From a virus: a DNA stretch of 23,764 nucleotides. The stretch covers positions 1 to 23,764 of IMG/VR virus record IMGVR_UViG_3300036814_000149; one strand, written 5' to 3'. Position numbers and translations under genes: made by a program. This document shows positions 22,732 through 23,764 of the stretch, piece by piece; position 1 is the stretch's first letter, and the number at the start of each line of letters is the position of its first letter. The notes beneath the pieces were generated by a model. That model made no database searches, was not told the origin of the DNA, and saw nothing but the letters and a program-made list of their open reading frames with translations.

Positions 22732-23223
22732 TCACGCTTCCTCCTCCACGATCTCGTAGTCGGCTTCCGGGATCTCTTCGTGCTTGGCTTTCGTTTTCGC
22801 TTCGACGGCCTTGAGCCCTGCCAGCCAATCGCCATCTATCCCGACAGCTACGTTTATCTGAGCGTCCGCCTTGCCGAATGTGCCCCGGTCATAGCGTTCG
22901 GACATCCATCTGCGTTGTTCTACTTGCAGCCGTGCGACACTCACAGTTTCGGGATCGGTTCCGTCTGCTATCGCCAGGGCCTCTTCAGCGAGGTCAGCCG
23001 CGACGATCTTCAGGTTTTCTTTCCATCGCTTCCAGCGTCCTTCGGTTTTATCGGCATGAAGCCAATCGTAGAACATACGCTTCGACATCTTGCCGATACT
23101 AGGCTCGAGACCATGCAACATCTTCTTGACATGGCGATACTGCACATAGCTGGCGAAGACGTTTTTCTCGCCATATGCGTCGAGCCGTTTAGCGGTTTTT
23201 TGAGTAATGCTTTTTCCTGCCAT
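22732..23223 (-). CDS. terS: Probable terminase small subunit (Sf6-type)
   Basis: The product would recognise the packaging site and load the large terminase. I choose the ATG at 23223, preceded on this strand by AGGAG at good spacing, giving 163 residues. Residues about 45-66 look like a helix-turn-helix end (SKRMFYDWL). They are followed by a helix ADLAEEALAIADG and VARLQVEQRRWMSERYDRGTFG, a pattern typical of Sf6-type small terminases (ADE.., then RLQVD-R-KW, then YG.K). The C-terminus is acidic. It lies six bases from the convergent plus-strand operon and about 19 kb from terL on the opposite strand. Confidence 0.7.
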   Translation of the reverse strand: MAGKSITQKTAKRLDAYGEKNVFASYVQYRHVKKMLHGLEPSIGKMSKRMFYDWLHADKTEGRWKRWKENLKIVAADLAEEALAIADGTDPETVSVARLQVEQRRWMSERYDRGTFGKADAQINVAVGIDGDWLAGLKAVEAKTKAKHEEIPEADYEIVEEEA

Positions 23224-23479
23224 AACGCTTCTTCTCCTGTTCCCAACTGGGCCATGAATCAATAATAATCTGAAGTCTTCTCTGGAGCCTCTCTTCCGAC
23301 ACCAACTCACCGCCGTCGTACCTCAACGGATCGTCAGGGGGCAGTCCCCCACCCCGTAGGTCGCGGATCGCGTCTTCGATATCTCGACGCCACTCCGCAG
23401 CATCCGGCGTACACTTCTCCAACGGCAGCAACTCCAACGCAGACAGGAGCCTTATGGCGTTTGCTGTGTCTTTAGCCAT
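23189..23479 (-). CDS. Hypothetical protein upstream of terS
   Basis: On the minus strand the ATG at 23479 overlaps the stop of the preceding gene by eight bases; an ATG at 23494 would add five residues. The 96-residue product is charged and helical (AKDTANAIRLLSALELLP, then AAEWRRDIEDAIRDLRGG) with a basic end (KKRYGRKKHYSKNR). I do not recognise a family. Its last 35 bases overlap the terS start, so the two are probably translated together. A regulatory role is possible but not shown. Confidence 0.5.
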   Translation of the reverse strand: MAKDTANAIRLLSALELLPLEKCTPDAAEWRRDIEDAIRDLRGGGLPPDDPLRYDGGELVSEERLQRRLQIIIDSWPSWEQEKKRYGRKKHYSKNR

Positions 23480-23756
23480 TTTGGTGTATCGCATCTAGCA
23501 GTGTGCCAATCGGGTGAAGCGCGGATTGAGGCACCATCCAATTTGGATACTCAATCGTGTCGTCCCACCACTCATCCCGCCTCGCTTCATCCGGCCCAAC
23601 CCATCCCCGAACAAAAAATACCGGCGCGGTGCCTGTGACGAGGACGAACCACCGATCTTCTGGGTCAGTTCGTTTGACTGGGAGCCTGTGGTGGTGCCCA
23701 GGCGTAGTCCTCACCTCAATGCAGTGGAGTAGGTCTGGCCCTTTCATTATTCCCAT
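23472..23756 (-). CDS. Phage protein resembling the PD-(D/E)XK nuclease fold, probably 5'-truncated by window edge
   Basis: The frame is open to the window edge, so the true start may lie outside; the ATG at 23756 gives 94 residues. The visible pattern is PDLLHCIEVR (Asp8, Glu14, Arg16), then VKRTDPEDRWFVLVTG, then FFVRGWVGPDEARRDEWW, and VPQSALHPI. A strand IEVR followed by a Trp/Val strand pair resembles the core of small PD-(D/E)XK proteins in phages, but Arg replaces the usual catalytic Lys and the N-terminal acidic motif is not seen. Activity is therefore uncertain. Confidence 0.45.
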   Translation of the reverse strand: MGIMKGPDLLHCIEVRTTPGHHHRLPVKRTDPEDRWFVLVTGTAPVFFVRGWVGPDEARRDEWWDDTIEYPNWMVPQSALHPIGTLLDAIHQNG

Positions 23757-23764
23757 CCCCGGAG

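Overview
The window looks like part of the genome of a tailed, short-tailed (podovirus-like) bacteriophage of a Gram-negative host. Several recognisable protein types support this: a large terminase subunit with ATPase and nuclease motifs, a P22-type portal, a scaffold-like protein, a DUF5309/SU10-like major capsid protein, an SU10-type head-tail adaptor, a fibre with an intramolecular chaperone, a P22 gp10-like tail hub, three large ejection-type proteins, a holin, an M15 peptidase endolysin and a spanin-like protein. I saw no tRNA, CRISPR array, integrase, transposase or replication gene. The taxonomic statement is inference from gene content, made without a database search.

Layout. Positions 1-2101 hold a run of small, mostly unidentified genes, including two cysteine-rich (zinc-binding-like) proteins and a DUF6582-type protein. 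A 39-bp direct repeat there carries the start of a small gene twice. Positions 2101-3486 are the large terminase. Positions 3487-3940 hold no convincing gene but many complementary segments, ending in a very stable UUCG hairpin. That exact 31-base sequence recurs after the capsid gene. Positions 3941-9279 are the head module: portal, small helical protein, scaffold, capsid, conserved small protein, adaptor. Positions 9284-14373 hold the fibre, a membrane-anchored coiled-coil protein, the tail hub and small accessory virion genes. Positions 14375-20734 hold three large proteins that probably leave the virion with the DNA and form the conduit through the cell envelope. Positions 20736-22725 are the lysis region: holin, endolysin, two small genes and a spanin-like protein. 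Positions 22732-23764 are on the minus strand and carry a probable small terminase subunit, a small unknown gene and a gene reaching the window edge that resembles the PD-(D/E)XK nuclease fold.

Plus-strand genes are packed with 1-11 base overlaps (ATGA, TAATG, TAGTG), suggesting one or a few long late transcripts with translational coupling. The plus and minus operons converge with only six bases between stop codons. The two terminase subunits are therefore about 19 kb apart and on opposite strands within this window.

The strongest candidates for something not routinely described are the structured terL-portal intergenic region, the pair of identical UUCG hairpins, the separated and inverted small terminase, and the duplicated gene-start repeat. 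None is proven by sequence reading alone, and most of the window is an ordinary virion-morphogenesis and lysis region.
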